Shown one piece after another: positions 16,347-26,000 of a stretch of 64,000 nucleotides of DNA. This stretch comes from CAZNUM01 sp964539305 (GTDB lineage: Bacteria > Fidelibacterota > Marinisomatia > Marinisomatales > TCS55). Numbering within the stretch: position 1 is the first letter of the stretch; each line of letters starts with the position of its first letter. The position numbers were made by a program, and so were the translations under genes. Where the stretch lies: the NCBI GenBank assembly GCA_964539305.1, contig CAZIIM010000006.1, forward strand, positions 6,691 to 70,690, in the 5' to 3' direction. The notes under the pieces were generated by a model. The model saw only the letters and a program-made list of their open reading frames with translations. It made no database searches and had not been told where the DNA came from.

Positions 16347-17639
16347 ATGAAGCGCCTGATTCGGTCATTCCTCTTTTTTACCGTGCTGAGTTCCGGTTTG
16401 ATTCTGGCCAAACCCGGCATTTACGTTTACGTAATTCCATTTGAAAATCTTCAGGACGATGAAGCCATTTCCTGGCTTTCCGATGCCTTTGTAGAGATGG
16501 TGAACGGTGAATTGCGTGACCTGGACGATGTGATTCTAAAAGATAAGGAAGGTCTGGAAGCGGTGATGGCGAATCGTTCCCTGCTCTTGCAGCAGCGGCG
16601 CGGATCGAAAAATTTACTCGTCCTTGGAAAATACGAACGTGCTCTGAATAAAGTGACCGTATCGGTTCAGTTGGTGGATATCAATACCTGGGATGAACTG
16701 GATCGACGCAAAATTGCCGGGGATTACAATGATATAAAACAGTTGAACCGCTCCCTGACTGAAATGATCCGGACCATGCTGACACCCTATCTTCCGGAAA
16801 AGAAAGCAGGACCTTATCCGGCCTTGAAAAAAGGGAAGGGAATGACCAAGCCACCGGCCTACGGCCAACGGGCGTTTAAGGTGGGAGAGTCCATAGATGT
16901 GGCCCTGGATAAACTGGAAGAAAAAATGGATCTAACGATTGGAGCCAGAGGAGTGGTGGATACAACCGGTGTGCGAGAAAAAGACGGTGAATGGGTGCTG
17001 GATATTTCCATGGAACCCTTCCATAAGGACAATCCTGAAAATACGGCCAATACCAATATCATGCTGAATGTCCTGAACAACCTGATGAGTCAGCCCTATC
17101 ACGTTGAAATTGAAAAACCAAAGTTTGAGTTTGATCCAGGCGACCGGAAAAAATTCAATGTGATATTGCCGGTTTCCTACTCGTTGAAAGGGAATATTAT
17201 TAAGGATATGCTCAGTTCCCTGCCTTATTCGGGGCTGAAACAGGAGGGTTCACTCACCATTTTTTATTTCAACCGGGATAATTTCAATTTTCCTCCCTCT
17301 ATTTCGGAGAAGATCAGCCGGGGGACATACCGGGCTGTTCCGGTGATTCAGTTCTTAAATCAATCCGGAGAACCCATCGCTGTTTTTGTAGATTCCCCCG
17401 ACATGAATGCTTACGAGCGGGACAGCCAACGCCTGATTTATAAACCGTTTCATTTCTTTTCCCCCTTGATTGATTTTACCATTGGTGGTTGGTCCATGCA
17501 GGTTGCCCTGGAAACCGTAGAAATTCAGGCCCGTTACACCGTAACGATGGACATAGAAAAAGCGAGGGATATCAGTCGTGTCAGTTTGAAATTTATCCCT
17601 GAAGACGAACTCCCGTCCTTCCTGAATCGTATTCTTTAA
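16347..17639 (+). CDS. Exported protein with TolB-like N-terminal domain
   Basis: A 430-residue protein with a signal peptide (residues 1-21, ending near LAKPG). Residues 25-150 resemble the TolB N-terminal/FlgO-like fold often found in envelope proteins: YVIPFENLQDDEAISWLSDAF, LLVLGKYERALNKVTVSVQLVD. The rest (about 175-430) has no domain I recognise. It probably acts in the periplasm or at the outer membrane. It starts 40 bases after glnS. Nothing shows its partner or substrate. Confidence 0.65.
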   Translation: MKRLIRSFLFFTVLSSGLILAKPGIYVYVIPFENLQDDEAISWLSDAFVEMVNGELRDLDDVILKDKEGLEAVMANRSLLLQQRRGSKNLLVLGKYERALNKVTVSVQLVDINTWDELDRRKIAGDYNDIKQLNRSLTEMIRTMLTPYLPEKKAGPYPALKKGKGMTKPPAYGQRAFKVGESIDVALDKLEEKMDLTIGARGVVDTTGVREKDGEWVLDISMEPFHKDNPENTANTNIMLNVLNNLMSQPYHVEIEKPKFEFDPGDRKKFNVILPVSYSLKGNIIKDMLSSLPYSGLKQEGSLTIFYFNRDNFNFPPSISEKISRGTYRAVPVIQFLNQSGEPIAVFVDSPDMNAYERDSQRLIYKPFHFFSPLIDFTIGGWSMQVALETVEIQARYTVTMDIEKARDISRVSLKFIPEDELPSFLNRIL

Positions 17640-17654
17640 ATTCCCCTTCCAACG

Positions 17655-17969
17655 ATGAAAAATCTGACGCTTACGGTCCTGATTCAGACCGTTTTTCTTA
17701 TGGCTCAAGTGAGTGGAACCGTACCTAACCTGAAGTTCAAGCTGAAGACAGGGAAACAGGTGCAGCTGGCAGATTTAACGAAACAGGGGCCCGTATTGAT
17801 TGATTTTTGGGCTACCTGGTGCGCGCCCTGTAAAAAAGAAATGGTTTTTCTGGATCAGTTTCAGCGGACGTACGGTGACAGTGGATTGACGATCCTTACC
17901 ATTAATCAGGATTCACAGAAAAGCCTTTCCAGTGTTCGTTCCTATGTCCAGTATCATGTATGTGCGTGA
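17655..17969 (+). pseudogene. Truncated TlpA/ResA-type thioredoxin-like protein
   Basis: Signal peptide, then the N-terminal half of a TlpA-type thioredoxin with the active site WATWCAPCKKE (residues 51-61). The frame looks normal as far as SSVRSYV, about residue 99, and then stops after five odd residues at 17969. A full TlpA domain needs another 50-60 residues (cis-Pro loop and last strands), and these are absent. The downstream frame belongs to a different thioredoxin-fold protein and is shifted by one base. A deletion joining two neighbouring genes out of frame explains this best. A sequencing or assembly error cannot be excluded. Confidence 0.6.
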
Positions 17970-18567
17970 AACCGTTGATTCCACCTGGTTGGATATTCGC
18001 TACCACGTCTGGTGGCCCGGAAGCGGGGACGATCCCATGTGCTGGGCCAATAAAGAAATGAATACGGCAAGGAACGATTACTACGGGAATAATTACACCC
18101 CTCATATGTTTACCAATGGTTCCGATTCCAAATCCAACTCTATTAACTGGACGCAAAAACCCCGCAATCTGGCCGGTTCCCTTTCTCCAATCAAAATTGT
18201 TTTAACCGGTTCCAGGACAGGGATGGAGGTTTCAACGACCGTTACAGTTACCAGTTTGCAGGATTTCAGCCATCGAAATCTGCGTTTATTTGTAGCGGCA
18301 GTCATGGATACGGTTCAATATCCCGGGTCCTCCAATGGTCTGAGTGAACATCATAATGCCGTCATGGGAATGTTGACCCCCAATACGGGCCAGGTATTGA
18401 CCCTGGATTCAGAATATCCTTTAGAGTACCATTTTGACTGGACGATCCTGGATTCCTGGCAGCAAGCCACCAGCTTTACCTGGGATGCGAAGGATTTACG
18501 ACTTGTGGTCTGGATTCAGGATTATTCCAGTAAGGAAATATTGCAGACCCAGGACCTTTCCCTGTAA
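17932..18567 (+). pseudogene. Omp28-like protein, 5' end missing
   Basis: About 200 residues that resemble the body of an Omp28-type thioredoxin-fold protein: RYHVWWPGSGDDPM, then NNYTPHMFTNG, the usual segment before the second domain. Proteins of this type begin with a signal peptide and a Cys-x-x-Cys motif just before the residues seen here (VRETVDSTW), and these are lacking. The open frame starts at a GTG (17932) inside the truncated TlpA-like gene in another frame. It may still be translated from one of the inner ATGs, but without export signal or active site. It is read together with the preceding gene as a deletion product. Confidence 0.55.
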
Positions 18568-18650
18568 TAACTTTGGGCCACCGGTTTGAAAACCGTTGGT
18601 CCGGTTCTTGGATAGCCATTAAATTCCGGCCGCTTTTTCAAGCGGTTCAT
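18568..18650. other. Spacer with two small hairpins before the tRNA cluster
   Basis: The spacer holds an inverted repeat CCACCGGTTT/AAACCGTTGG at about 18579-18600 and a second, CCGCTTTTTCAAGCGG, at about 18629-18644. Neither has a clear T tract, so I do not call terminators. Confidence 0.35.
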
Positions 18651-18721
18651 TGGGGAGTCGTCTAACGGTAGGACAGCAGATTCTGGCTCTGCCGGTCGGG
18701 GTTCGAGTCCCTGCTCCCCAG
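18651..18721 (+). tRNA. tRNA-Gln (CTG anticodon)
   Basis: A 71-base tRNA. The acceptor stem TGGGGAG pairs with CTCCCCA, with discriminator G. The anticodon loop TTCTGGC reads CTG, glutamine. The U1-A72 first pair is typical of glutamine tRNAs recognised by GlnRS and fits the glnS gene upstream. No full CCA is encoded. Confidence 0.95.
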
Positions 18722-18727
18722 CAGTAT

Positions 18728-18801
18728 GCGCCCGTGGCTCAATTGGATAGAGCGCCTGGCTACGGACCAGGAGGTTGAGGGTTCGAGTCCTTCCGGGCGT
18801 A
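18728..18801 (+). tRNA. tRNA-Arg (ACG anticodon)
   Basis: A 74-base tRNA. The acceptor stem GCGCCCG pairs with CGGGCGT (a G-U first pair), with discriminator A. The anticodon loop CTACGGA reads ACG, arginine. A34 in this tRNA must be turned into inosine by TadA, whose gene lies at 28812. No CCA is encoded. Confidence 0.95.
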
Positions 18802-18861
18802 CTGAGGATGGATCCCCGGGATCGGTCCTTTTCATCCCTGAATGACTTTCAGGGGAAAGAT

Positions 18862-18933
18862 GGCCCGTTCGTCTAGCGGTTAGGACGCCGCCCTCTCAAG
18901 GCGGTAACATGGGTTCGATTCCCGTACGGGCTA
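18862..18933 (+). tRNA. tRNA-Glu (CTC anticodon)
   Basis: A 72-base tRNA. The acceptor stem GGCCCGT pairs with ACGGGCT, with discriminator A. The anticodon loop CTCTCAA reads CTC, glutamate. A hairpin CCCTGAA/TTTCAGGG lies just upstream in the spacer from tRNA-Arg. Confidence 0.95.
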
Positions 18934-19051
18934 CGACGATTCTGTCCCTTGATTCCACCTATTGGCGATCCGCTCCTTTTTACACCCATGTGATTTCCCC
19001 CACGACTTAACTGGGGCGAAATGGCGTAATATTCCCATAGCATATTTACAT

Positions 19052-19081
19052 TTGCCTGACACGAAAGGCAGGGATTATATT
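19052..19081 (+). promoter_or_regulatory. Candidate sigma-70-type promoter
   Basis: TTGCCT at 19052-19057 and TATATT at 19076-19081 are 18 bases apart. This would start a transcript about 65 bases before the acidic outer-membrane protein gene at 19155. Confidence 0.4.
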
Positions 19082-19131
19082 TAAGGCGGACAACGTACAT
19101 TTTCGAGGTAAGTACAACATTCCATCCAGCA

Positions 19132-19145
19132 ACCCCTTCGGGGGT
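19132..19145 (+). promoter_or_regulatory. UUCG-capped hairpin in front of a start codon
   Basis: ACCCC-TTCG-GGGGT forms a five-pair stem with a UUCG-type loop, ending 9 bases before the ATG at 19155. Its G-rich arm is the only Shine-Dalgarno-like sequence there, so the fold could hide the ribosome site. Alternatively it may just be a leader stem. Confidence 0.35.
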
Positions 19146-19154
19146 AAGAATTAA

Positions 19155-19979
19155 ATGGGTACGGATATGAAAGCGGAATCTCAAATACAAAACTTTTTAT
19201 CCATCCGTCACCACGGATTATTGCTATTGGTGAGCTTGGTGATTGGCTTTTATCCCCTGAACCAGCTTATGGCTCAGGACGAGGAAGGCACTACTGAAAT
19301 CTTCTGGGGAGAAGACGATACAAGTCTGGATCAGGATCTCAATCTGGATGATTTCGGATTCGAGGAGGATACGGCTGCGGTTGAAGAGGATCTCGGTGGA
19401 TTCGAGTTTGATGAAGAACCGGTGGAGGAAGGCTTTGAAGAAGATACGGCTTTCGACGATGCTTTCGCAGAAGATGAATTTGCGGAAGAGGAACCGGTTG
19501 AAGAAGACCTTTCAGAAGTGGCACAACGGATGGGTTACACCCTGAATCTGGTGGGCGCTTCCCCCAGTTTTGTAAACCATCAGCTTAACACCTACAATTC
19601 AGGGGTGGATTTCCGGCTGGCGTTTGAATTTCCCATGTTAATGCAGGTCGGGCCGTTACGCTTCCGACTGGGTGCAGAAGTGGGGACCTTCAAATTCACC
19701 AATTATAAGCCCGTGGGTGGGACTTTTTCCGGAGTCAGTATTAATGGTATTCTTTCGTTCCCTGCTGGTCCGGGACAGGTAAGGGTAGGCGGTGGAATGA
19801 TTGGCGGTAACGTTGGTGTTATTGCTGAAAATTCCTACGGCTTCGCGGTCGGCAACAGTCTGGATGTTCGCCTGGGAATTCGTTCCACTACTGCCTTTAA
19901 TGTGGTGGACAGCAAGAAGCAGAAACTGGGAACGGTGAGCTGGATGGACGGGTTGGTGATACTGGGTATAACACTATAA
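19155..19979 (+). CDS. Outer-membrane-type protein with acidic N-terminal region
   Basis: A 274-residue protein. A signal peptide ends near LMAQ (residue 40). Residues 41-115 are strongly acidic, with repeated DDxFxEEExVEE units and almost no basic residues. From about 120 on the pattern is alternating and rich in glycine and aromatic residues (MGYTLNLVG, FRLGAEVGTFKF), as in a small beta-barrel. A second in-frame ATG at 19167 is a possible start. I recognise no family. The acidic segment may bind metal or act as a flexible periplasmic region. It sits just upstream of the giant T9SS protein but has its own promoter candidate. Confidence 0.65.
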   Translation: MGTDMKAESQIQNFLSIRHHGLLLLVSLVIGFYPLNQLMAQDEEGTTEIFWGEDDTSLDQDLNLDDFGFEEDTAAVEEDLGGFEFDEEPVEEGFEEDTAFDDAFAEDEFAEEEPVEEDLSEVAQRMGYTLNLVGASPSFVNHQLNTYNSGVDFRLAFEFPMLMQVGPLRFRLGAEVGTFKFTNYKPVGGTFSGVSINGILSFPAGPGQVRVGGGMIGGNVGVIAENSYGFAVGNSLDVRLGIRSTTAFNVVDSKKQKLGTVSWMDGLVILGITL

Positions 19980-20052
19980 TAATTAGTTTTATGCTTAATA
20001 ATCAATTTCATTCGATTTTACAAACGAGTGTTAGTCTTATTTATTTAGTTTG

Positions 20053-23000
20053 ATGTTCAAACGACAAATACCACTGACTTTTTTATTTATTTCCATCGTA
20101 TTTAGTCAATCGGCTACAATCAGAACGATCCATGATATCGGTACTGAATTATCCCCAAGTGGTTATTATAATTATGCTGCCAGTACCTATAATTCTACGG
20201 GTGGTTTCAGAATTACAACTTCTTCATTCACCAATAATACTACTTACGTGATTAAATATCAAATCAATGGTGGTACTAAAACGCAGTTAACTACAGGGAC
20301 ACATGTAGGGACCAGCATGAATATTGATATTCAGAATGCTAGTCTACCATCTCTAAGTAACGGTGATAAAATCATTTTCTACATTACTAACGATGCTTTT
20401 GGGTCTAATACTGAAGTAACTGCTCAGGCGGATGACGATGGATATTATTTTGTATCAAATTCAGTGGGAGATAAAGACTATTTTTATTACGATGTTACAG
20501 TTCCAACAGTTTCAAATGTTACTTCGGACAATACAGATGCCACGAAAATCATAGGACAAACTGTCGATATTAAAATTACCTTTTCAGAAATAGTAGATGT
20601 TGTGACATCAGGTGGTACACCAATATTAACGTTGGAAACTGGGTCAAGCGATGCTACTGCAAGCTATAATAGTGGGACTGGTACTGCTGATCTAATATTT
20701 CGATACACAGTTTCCTCCGGGAATACTTCCAGTGATTTGGACTATACTAATACTTCTGCTTTAACAACCAACGGAGGGACTATTCGAGACAAAGCAGGGA
20801 ATGATGCTACTTTAACGCTAGCAACCCCAGGTCAAGCTGGGTCGCTTGGATATAATAAAAATTTTGTGATCGATGGTGTTGCTCCAACAATATCCTCAAT
20901 TAATCCTCCAAATGATGGCTCATATAAGGAAGGATCAATACTGGATTTTACAGTCAATTATAGTGAAGCAGTCACTGTTACAGGAACACCTACTCTTTCT
21001 CTAAATGTCGGAGGAACTGCCGTCAACGCAAGCTACAATTCAGGATCTGGTTCAACAAGTTTAGTATTTCGCTATACAGTATTAAATGGACATAACGATT
21101 CTGATGGAATTGCATTGACAAGTCCTGTGGTACTTAACGGTGGAACGATGCAGGATGCGAACGGAAATGATGCATCATTGACCTTTTCTCCACCAGTTAC
21201 GTCTGGAATAATAATTGATGATACGGCTCCTACAGTTTCTTCTGTTTCGTCAACACAAACGGATGGATATTATAAAGCTGGAGACGTTATTCCCATTACC
21301 GTTACTTTTGATGAGACAGTTTATGTTACTGGGACTCCTCAAATAACTCTTGAGACTGGGACTACTGACGCCACAGTAGATTATACGAGTGGGTCGGGAT
21401 CGACTGTTTTAACTTTTAACTACACTGTTGCATCCGGGCAGACGAGTAGTGATTTGGATTACTCTACAACAACCTCTTTGGCATTGAATGGTGGAACCAT
21501 AAAAGACCTGGCCGGAAATAGCGCTGTTTTAACATTACCAGGTGTAGGTCAAACAGGCTCTTTAAGTTACAATAAAAGTCTAATCGTTGATACAACTGCA
21601 CCCACTGTTTCCTCTGTTTCATCTTCCTCTCCTGATGCCACCTATAAAATTGGTGATGTGATACCAATTAAGGTTACTTTTGATGAAACCGTCATTGTGA
21701 CGGGAAGTCCACAACTTGTTATTAATACCGGCAGTGTCAATACTGGCATTACCTACAGCAGCGGATCGGGCACAACTGATTTAATTTTCAATTATACTGT
21801 TAGTGAGGGGCATTCCAGTAGTGATTTGGCCTATGTCAGCACAAGTGCACTTTCAGGCACAATCAAGGATGCAGCTGGGAATAGCGCAGATTTAACATTA
21901 CCCACTCCTGGAGCTAGTGGTTCATTAAGTGCAAATAAAAATTTTGTCATTGATGGGGTTCGTCCAACAGTTTCAAATGTCACTTCTACAAAGGCAGATG
22001 GTTCCTATAAAGCAGGTGTGCAAATCGATATCACTATTACTTTCGACGAAATTGTAAATGTTACGGGAACACCACAACTGACTCTGGAGACTGGGACAAG
22101 CGATGCTGTCGTTAACTATGCCAGTGGTTCAGGAAATAATACTCTCACGTTTAGTTATGTAGTATCCAGTGGGGAATCCAGCTCTGACTTGTCTTACCAA
22201 TCCACCAGTGCATTAGCTTTAAACTCTGGTACTATTAAGGACAACGCCGGTAATTCAGCCACGTTAACTTTACCAATAATTGGATCATCCACATCTCTTT
22301 CCGGCCAAAAGAGGATTATTATTGATACAACTGCTCCAACAATATCTGATGTTACCTCTACAAAAGATAATGGCTACTATAATGCCGGGGATGTTATCCC
22401 GATAACAGTAACCTTTAGTGAAGATATCGTTGTGAGTGGAACTCCGAAACTGACGTTAGAAACAGGATCCTCCGACGTGGTAGTAGACTATTCCAGCGGA
22501 ACAGGAACAAGTACCCTTACATTCAATTATACTGTTTCTTCAGGGGAAAACAGTACTGATCTGGACTATTTATCCGCCTCTGCTTTGACTCCGGGTACAT
22601 CCATCCAGGATTCGGCTGGTAATGACGCTGTCCTCACGCTGGCGACTCCTGGATCAAGCGGTTCTTTAGGAGCGAATAAAAATTTAATCATTGATACAAT
22701 CGTTCCAACGGTAGACTCCGTATCATCTACCTTTGGGAATGGCTCCTTTACTGTTGGAGAAGTCATTCCGATTCAGGTTTATTTCAGTGAATCTGTTGTT
22801 GTAAGCGGTACTCCGAAATTGAAATTAAATACGGGCGCTGACAGCACCGCTGTCAGTTATACCAGTGGTTCTTCCACCAATACTCTGACTTTACAATACA
22901 CCGTAGCTTCCGGTGATTCCAGTTTAGATCTGGATTATCAGTCCGCTGGTTCTCTTTCTTTGAATGGAGGTTCGATCGCTGATTCTGCCGGGAATAGTGC

Positions 23001-26000
23001 AACCCTTACTTTAGCAACGCCCGGTCAACCCAATTCATTAGGTGCCAACAAGGCGATTATTATTGATACTTCTTCCCCCAGGGTGTTAAATGTTTCTTCT
23101 GATAAAACCAATGGTTCCTATACAACAGGAGAATTGATTGATATCACGGTCCTATTTACTGAAGCTGTAACAGTGACGGGAACACCCCAGTTACGGTTAA
23201 ACACAGGAACCGACAGTACAGCAGCAGATTATATCAGCGGCTCCGGGACCACGACTTTAACCTTTCGTTACACGGTTGCTTCCGGTGATTCCAGTCTAGA
23301 CCTGGATTATCAGTCCGCTGGTTCGCTTTCTTTGAATGGGGGGACTATTAAGGATGCAGCTGGCAATGCTGCCGTTTTAACACTGGCGGCTCCTGGTGAT
23401 CCTGGGTCTCTGGGAAATAATAAGGCGTTGGTCATCGACGCTATTGCCCCCAAGGTTCTCTCGGTAACCTCTACAGCAACGGATACTTCTTACAAGGCTG
23501 ATGATGTCATTCCAATTACGGTCACTTTCCACGAAGCAGTCGTAGTGGCGGGGACACCCCAGATAACCCTCAATACTGGGAGCAGTACTACAGCGGTAGA
23601 CTATTCCAGCGGAAGTGGTACTACAACGCTGACATTCAATTATACTGTGGCTGCAGGTGATTCCAGTTTAGATCTTGATTACAGTAGTACTACTGCCCTG
23701 GCTTTAAACAGTGGAACGATTAAAGATGCCACTGGAAATGCGGCCGTTCTCACCCTGCCAACTGTGGGCGGGTCAAAATCACTCGGAGGAAGTAAAGATA
23801 TTATCGTCGATACCCGGGCACCTACCGTATCGCTGGTGACTTCAACCAAAGACGATGGTTCTTATAAAGCAGGGATTACTATTCCTGTTGATATTGTGTT
23901 CAGTGAACCGGTTATCGTTTCTGGCACACCTCAAATCACATTAGAGACAGGAACCAGTGATGAGACGATTAATTACGCCAGCGGATCAACTACCGACACT
24001 CTGGTTTTTAATTACACCGTTGCCAGTGGAGATACAACTTCTGATCTTGATTACATCAATACGACCGCCTTGGCATTAAATGGAGGAAGCATTATTGATG
24101 CAGCCGGGAATACGGCCGTATTAACCCTGCCGACTCCAGGAGCCGCCAATTCATTGGCTTACAACAAGGATATCATTATCGATACGGTAGCTCCGACGGT
24201 GGATTCTGTATCCTCGACTACCGCTGATGGCAGCTATATGATTGGCGATGAAATTGCCATTAAAATATATTTTGATGAAAACGTCTATGTGACCTCCGGT
24301 ACACCCACGGTTACGTTGGAAACAGGTTCAACGGATGAAACCGTTAATTACACCAGTGGTTCCGGGACAAATACATTTTTATTCACCTATACCGTTGCTT
24401 CGGGTGACTCCAGCGATGATCTGGATTACACATCTGTGTCCGCCTTGGACGTGGCAGGTGGAATCACGGATCTGGCCGGGAATGTCTTAACCGCTACTCT
24501 GCCGACTCCCGGTGCTTCCGGTTCCCTTGGGAATAACAAAGACTTAATCGTAGATGGTATCGTTCCAACAGTTTCCAAGGTGACATCTTCCAATCCTGAT
24601 CAGGCTTATAAAACCGGGGATACGCTGCAGATCCTGGTAATTGGTTCTGAGAATCTGGTGGTTACAGGAACACCGAAAATGACACTTGAAACAGGAACTT
24701 CAGATGCAGTAACCAGCTATATTAGCGGTTCGGGGAACGATACACTTGTCTTTCAATATATCGTAAGTAGTGGAGAGTCATCTTCTGACCTAAACTACAG
24801 TGCTACGGATGCCTTAGCTCTTAATGGAGGGACGATCAAAGATGAAGCTGGTAATGCTCTAACATTAACACTCCCCGGAGTAAACAGTGATAGTTCCCTG
24901 GCAGGCCAGAAAAACATTGTAATTGATACTCAAAAACCTTCCGCCGTACTCACGTACGATGATCCGGACAATCTGGTGCGGTTTGAAGATGGAACACTGC
25001 TGATCACAGCCACTTTTTCGGACAGCATTAATATTAATTATTTACCAACTATTTATATTAATCTTCCGGAGACATCCAGTGATATTGAAAATGCGGATAT
25101 GACCAGGCTTGCAGACACGGTGTACACTTATAATCTGTCTTTACCGGATACCATTGATGGAATCATTTCAGTTGATTCAATTATTGCCTATGATAAAGCC
25201 CTGAATAAACTGAGCGCCGACTCAATTTCCAATAAGGCGGTTGTTAAGATTGATAATACGGATCCGGGGATATTTACAACCGGCGAAGTTGTTGCAGTCG
25301 GAGATACAGTGGTAGTTAACTGGTTTAACGCGGCTACCGATCGTCTGCAAATTACAGTCCCATTGCCCAAATTAAATGGTACTCAAAACGATAACTCTCT
25401 CCTCAATGGTGGAGATGTGGATATCAAGATGCGGATTGCTCAGAGGATGTCGGACACAAGCTGGGTCAGCATACCTACAAGCGACACCGGAAATCCGGGG
25501 GCACCTAAAGACTCCATCAAAGCGTTAACCGATTCAATCTTCTCCCGTAGTAGACAGAATATTATCGACCAACTCACTCCAAAAGGGTTGACTCAGGGGG
25601 ATACGATCTATGTAATGGCAGTGATCAACGATGCAGTTGGGAATACAACTGAGGGAACTCCCAGTAGTTCATTTTTTATTCTGGATACACTCCCTCCAGC
25701 AAAGGGTACTTTCAGCACCGGTTCTGAATTCACGGTTAACAAGGATACTTTAATCTCAAATGACACTCTTTATGTCCGCTGGGAAGGATTTTCTGATCCC
25801 CTTCAAAGCAGTGCCGCCGGTTCTGGGATTGACCGATTTGAATATGCTGTAAAAGAAGGTTCCGGAGCGCTGGATGGTTTTCGAGGCTGGCGGGCAATGG
25901 ATCAGGTCGAATTACAATCCTTGAATAAAACCGATACACTGCTAATTGATACACTGGCTTTCGAACATAATAAGCAGTACACCGTATCAGTAAGAGCAGT

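Noticed and set aside
16614..16868. Minus-strand open frame within the TolB-like gene
   Set aside because: The plus-strand protein has a signal peptide and domain likeness; the reverse frame has neither.
20488..24930. CRISPR-like or tandem-repeat array
   Set aside because: The repeats are protein-coding, about 369 bases long and diverged, with one frame running throughout.
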